This document shows positions 4,477-7,541 of a stretch of DNA of 7,541 nucleotides, one piece after another. A model generated the notes under the pieces. It was not told where the DNA came from and made no database searches. It saw only the letters and a program-made list of their open reading frames with translations. The translations under genes and the position numbers were made by a program. This stretch comes from Candidatus Peregrinibacteria bacterium (GTDB lineage Bacteria > Patescibacteriota > Gracilibacteria > UBA1369 > UBA12463). The DNA is taken from positions 1 to 7,541 of the forward strand of contig JAHFJT010000045.1 in the NCBI GenBank assembly GCA_023245695.1, written 5' to 3'. How positions within the stretch are numbered: position 1 is the first letter of the stretch; each line of letters begins with the position of its first letter.

Positions 4477-6522
4477 CTAGTCATTCACATACACCTGTTC
4501 CGTCCGCTCGAGTTGCGTTTTGAGTTTTGGAAAGGTTTTGAGGTATGGGTCTTTGTCGATGATGAGGGTGGCGTATTGGCGGGCTTTGGAGATGGTGTGG
4601 GCGTCGGTGAGGGAGGCCATTTTGAGGTCGGGGATGCCGGATTGGCGGACGCCGTAGAGTTCGCCGGGGCCACGCATGGTGAGGTCGATTTCGGCGAGGG
4701 CAAAGCCTGATTGGTGCTGGACCATGGCTGCAAGACGTTTCGTGGAGGTTTGGGACTCTTTGTTGGTAAAGAGGAAACAGAAGGACTGATGTTCGCCTCT
4801 TCCTACTCGTCCTCGAAATTGATGGAGTTGAGAAAGTCCGAATCGCTCAGCGCCTTCAATGATCATGATGGTCGCATTTGGAACGTCGATACCGACTTCG
4901 ATCACAGAGGTGGAAACGAGGACGTTGATGGTGTTTGCGCTAAACTGTGTCATGATCTCATCTTTTTCTTCCTGTTTCATTTTTCCGTGGAGGTACTGGA
5001 CCTTGAGTTCTGGGAAGACGTGTTCTGAGAGTTCTTCGTACGTTTGCATCACGGAGCGGACTTCGAGCTCGTCAGACTCGTCAATAAGCGGGCATACTAC
5101 AAAAACCTGTCTCCCCTGTTCGACTTGCTGACGGATCCAGTTGTAGGCGTCTTTGCGCTTTTTTTCCGGAACGATGTGCGTCTCGATTGGCTTGCGGCCC
5201 GGTGGAAGTTCGTCGATGATGGAGAGGTCTTGATCTCCGTAAATCGTCATAGCAAGGGTTCGCGGGATGGGTGTAGCAGAGAGTGATAGGAGGTGAGGTG
5301 TTCCGTGGGACTTGAGCGTATCGCGCTGCTTTACTCCAAAGCGGTGCTGTTCATCGATGATGGCGAGACCAAGTTTTTTGAATCCAATACTCTCTTGAAT
5401 GAGGGCGTGTGTCCCGACGACGAGATCGCAGGTTCCGGTTTTGAGCTGCACGATGATCTCTTCTTTTTGTTTTGCCGGTGTGGATCCTAGAACTTGTTGG
5501 ATGTTGATTCCGTACTGTTGGAAAAATTTGTAGAGGGTCTTGTAGTGCTGTTTTGCGAGAATTTCTGTCGGTGCCATGAGGGCGACTTGGTGCTTATTTT
5601 TGATCATGGCGAGAGCGGCGAGGCCCGCGATAACGGTCTTTCCAGAGCCAACATCTCCCTGTACGAGTCGAGCCATTGGGATATCTTTTTCCAGGTCATC
5701 GATAATTTCCGTGAGGGTTTTTTGTTGAGCGCCCGTGAGTTTGAATGGAAGTTTTTCGAGGAGCGTTGCGAGATGCTCTTTGTCGATCGCATTGCGTTTG
5801 ATCTTCGATGTGGCGTCGTGCTGCCAGAGCCATTTTTTGTGAATCGCCTTGAGCTGGAGCAAGAAAAGCTCGTCAAATGAGAGCCGCTTTTTGGCTTCTT
5901 CTAGATCTTCCACTCGTATCGGAAAGTGAATCAGCTCGATCGCTTCCTTGAGCGGCATGAGTTTTTCTTTCTTGAGAATTTCTCCCGGAATGTAGTCCTC
6001 GATGTATTTGAGAAACTCGGTGAGTACGGGCCGCATTTTTTCTCGAATCCATTTGGAGTTCAGTCCCTCGGTCTCGTGGTAAATCGGCACAATCCGTCCG
6101 GTATGAAGTTGCTCTTCGCGTTTGTGCTCAATGGTTGGTCCCGCGAGTGAAAGTTTTCGCATGTTTAATTTTGGCTTACCCGTCACAAAAACATGCATGC
6201 CAGTCTTGTACATGTGCGTGATGAATTTCTGGTTGAACCAGACCAGTTCAATTCCTCCAGAATCATCAGTGAGCAGCGCTTTGGTAAATTGACGACCGCC
6301 TGCGAGTTTTTTACTGAAGAAGTTGGAGAGAATTCCAGAGAATGTTTGCGGCTCGCCTTCTTTCGCATCGCTGATCGGTGTGATTCCAGACGCGTCGGTG
6401 TAGCTCCGCGGAAAATAATAGATAAAATCCTCCACGGTTTTCACACCTACACTTTGGAGCAGTTCCAAGTGCTTGGTGTTCGTCGAGAGAACCGTTTTGA
6501 GAAGGGTTGATAGGGGTGACAT
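4477..6522 (-). CDS. recG: ATP-dependent DNA helicase RecG
   Basis: RecG remodels stalled replication forks and branch-migrates Holliday junctions in the cytoplasm. The 681-residue product matches the usual length of about 690. The N-terminal wedge/OB region (about 50-150) contains the FSGILSNFF and VFVTGKPKL strands. The superfamily 2 helicase core follows. Walker A is GDVGSGKT at 289-296. APTEILAKQH (317-326) is motif Ia. Walker B is IIDEQHRFG at 388-396, with the DEQH form typical of RecG. SATPIPRTLA at 415-424 is motif III. In the second RecA-like domain, VSTSVIEVGIDVPNA (536-550) is motif V and QFRGRVGRG (568-576) motif VI. The C-terminal DLTMRGPGELYGVRQSG (613-629) is the RecG signature, including the TRG region that couples ATP hydrolysis to translocation. 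The ATG at 6522 sits 6 bases after the stop of the small upstream ORF, which suggests translational coupling. The gene ends with TAG. Confidence 0.97.
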   Translation of the reverse strand: MSPLSTLLKTVLSTNTKHLELLQSVGVKTVEDFIYYFPRSYTDASGITPISDAKEGEPQTFSGILSNFFSKKLAGGRQFTKALLTDDSGGIELVWFNQKFITHMYKTGMHVFVTGKPKLNMRKLSLAGPTIEHKREEQLHTGRIVPIYHETEGLNSKWIREKMRPVLTEFLKYIEDYIPGEILKKEKLMPLKEAIELIHFPIRVEDLEEAKKRLSFDELFLLQLKAIHKKWLWQHDATSKIKRNAIDKEHLATLLEKLPFKLTGAQQKTLTEIIDDLEKDIPMARLVQGDVGSGKTVIAGLAALAMIKNKHQVALMAPTEILAKQHYKTLYKFFQQYGINIQQVLGSTPAKQKEEIIVQLKTGTCDLVVGTHALIQESIGFKKLGLAIIDEQHRFGVKQRDTLKSHGTPHLLSLSATPIPRTLAMTIYGDQDLSIIDELPPGRKPIETHIVPEKKRKDAYNWIRQQVEQGRQVFVVCPLIDESDELEVRSVMQTYEELSEHVFPELKVQYLHGKMKQEEKDEIMTQFSANTINVLVSTSVIEVGIDVPNATIMIIEGAERFGLSQLHQFRGRVGRGEHQSFCFLFTNKESQTSTKRLAAMVQHQSGFALAEIDLTMRGPGELYGVRQSGIPDLKMASLTDAHTISKARQYATLIIDKDPYLKTFPKLKTQLERTEQVYVND

Positions 6523-6528
6523 TGGCTC

Positions 6529-6645
6529 TTAGTGATTCACCGGCTTCTTCAGTTTATTTGCCTTTTTAAGATCGCTTTTGATAACTTTTTTCTCGGTCCA
6601 CATTTCTTCTTTGTACTGTTCGGATGTTGTTGTTTTCTTTGGCAT
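6529..6645 (-). CDS. Small basic protein between tyrS and recG (putative)
   Basis: This is a 38-residue frame starting MPKKTTTSEQYKEEMW and ending KKPVNH. It has ten lysines among 38 residues, no hydrophobic segment and no recognised domain. The ATG lies 50 bases after the tyrS stop, and the TAA ends 6 bases before the recG start. This spacing is typical of an operon member or a leader ORF coupled to recG. No good Shine-Dalgarno precedes it, and I see no separate promoter in the 50 bases upstream. It could be a real small nucleic-acid-binding protein, a coupling leader peptide, or a chance frame. Confidence 0.5.
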   Translation of the reverse strand: MPKKTTTSEQYKEEMWTEKKVIKSDLKKANKLKKPVNH

Positions 6646-6695
6646 AGAGTGAGTTTTTTATGGTGTAAGAGAATATCGTACGCCTCTTTTTCTTC

Positions 6696-7541
6696 TTAGA
6701 CCAGTTTATAAAATCCGCGCTTCCCTACTTGCAAAATGGAGTCACCTGAGAGCTGGACAATATCCGTGAAGTTCTCGATTTTGTTGCCGTTGTATTTGAC
6801 GGCGCCACCTTGGATGAGACGTCGAGCTTCGCCTTTGGATGGAGCGGCGTTGAGCTGCATAAGGATGTCGAGGATGATCATCGAGGTTCCGGTGATTTTG
6901 ACTTCTTTGATGTCGTCTGGAAGTTCTTTCTTGGAAAAAACTTGGATAAAGTGTTGTTCGGCTTCTGTCGCGGCTTCTGCGGAGTGGTAAATCGTGACGA
7001 TCTCCCGTGCGAGGCGCATTTTGAGGTTGCGAGGATTTTCTCCACCGAGAAGTTGACGGTTGATGTCGTTGATCTCGTCGATCGAGAGATTGGTGGTGAG
7101 TTCAAAGTAGCGGACAATGAGATTGTCGGGAATCGACATGGTTTTTCCGTACATGTCTTTTGGGTCTTCGTTGATGCCGATGTAGTTGCCAGTGGTCTTG
7201 CCCATTTTTTTTACGCCGTCGGTACCTTCGAGAATCGGTACGGTGACCACAGATTGTGGGGTTTGACCGTAGGAGCGTTGGATTTCACGGCCAGCTAAGA
7301 GGTTGAATGTTTGGTCGGTGCCACCGAGTTCGACGTCGGCGTTAATGGCGACGGAGTCGTAGCCCTGCATGAGTGGGTACATGAATTCGTGAACGTAGAT
7401 AGGAGCTTGCGCCTTGAGACGATCCTGGAACATGTCGCGCTCCATCATCTGCTGAACGGTGAAGACGCTCGCGAGTCGTGTGACATCGGAGAAGGTCAAT
7501 TTTCCGAGCCAGTCGGCGTTCCATACGACCTCGATCTTGTC
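6696..7541 (-). CDS. tyrS: Tyrosyl-tRNA synthetase, 5' end outside window
   Basis: The enzyme charges tRNA-Tyr with tyrosine in the cytoplasm. The window holds the last 281 codons. The N-terminal part of the Rossmann fold, with the HIGH motif, lies beyond the right edge. The frame begins at D-K-I-E-V-V-W-N-A-D-W, the conserved stretch before the second half of the catalytic domain. The tyrosine and ATP pocket follows: the YPLMQGYDSVAI segment, with Gln and Asp of the tyrosine site, then DVELGGTDQTFNLL. The KMSKS loop is KMGKT (nucleotides 7194-7208), followed by GNYIGI. The last 60 residues form an S4-type RNA-binding domain (SKGEARRLIQGGAVKYNG) that contacts the tRNA. With its S4 domain directly after the anticodon helices it looks like the shorter bacterial form of about 400 residues. 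It is the upstream member of the probable tyrS-small ORF-recG operon. Confidence 0.97.
   Translation of the reverse strand, partial: DKIEVVWNADWLGKLTFSDVTRLASVFTVQQMMERDMFQDRLKAQAPIYVHEFMYPLMQGYDSVAINADVELGGTDQTFNLLAGREIQRSYGQTPQSVVTVPILEGTDGVKKMGKTTGNYIGINEDPKDMYGKTMSIPDNLIVRYFELTTNLSIDEINDINRQLLGGENPRNLKMRLAREIVTIYHSAEAATEAEQHFIQVFSKKELPDDIKEVKITGTSMIILDILMQLNAAPSKGEARRLIQGGAVKYNGNKIENFTDIVQLSGDSILQVGKRGFYKLV

Noticed and set aside
4468..6510. Several open frames on the plus strand antisense to recG, and others antisense to tyrS
   Set aside because: They are mirror images of strongly conserved coding sequence, with no domains and no start signals.
1..7541. CRISPR array, tRNA or rRNA genes, insertion sequences
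   Set aside because: I saw no regularly spaced repeats, cloverleaf with conserved T-arm, rRNA core sequence or transposase motif.

Overview
The window is bacterial chromosomal DNA with five confident protein genes and one small putative one. Genes are tightly packed on the right half and looser on the left. No ribosomal RNA, tRNA, transposase, CRISPR array or phage gene is visible. The source cannot be named from this DNA alone. Small intergenic gaps, weak or absent Shine-Dalgarno sequences, TAA/TAG-only stops and unrecognisable accessory proteins would fit an uncultivated lineage such as a Patescibacteria (CPR) member, but that is a low-confidence inference. In the frames I read there is no in-frame TGA, so the standard bacterial code fits and a UGA=Gly code does not.

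Right half (about 4477-7541, minus strand): the 3' part of tyrS (tyrosyl-tRNA synthetase), a 38-codon basic small ORF, and recG (branch-migrating DNA helicase) are packed head to tail. The small ORF ends 6 bases before the recG start. This looks like a housekeeping operon of translation and DNA repair genes.

Middle (3767-4474, minus strand): a class I SAM-dependent methyltransferase of unknown substrate has its own near-perfect sigma70-type promoter (TTGACA, 17 bp, TAGAAT) directly after the recG stop. A hairpin with a short T-run follows the gene.

Intergenic 3263-3766: a 504-bp stretch with no credible gene lies between convergent genes. It is rich in perfect palindromes and stem-loops and holds a plausible terminator for the plus-strand gene.

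Left half (1-3262): two divergent genes share a 107-bp promoter region. On the plus strand is an unrecognised 236-residue protein with one membrane segment. On the minus strand is a very large (at least 814 codons, running off the window) GHKL/Bergerat-fold ATPase-like protein whose N-box and G1 box carry unusual substitutions. Each gene has a strong predicted promoter, and the ATPase promoter places the transcript start at its ATG, predicting a leaderless mRNA. This divergent pair is the best candidate in the window for an undescribed system. Its function cannot be deduced from sequence alone.
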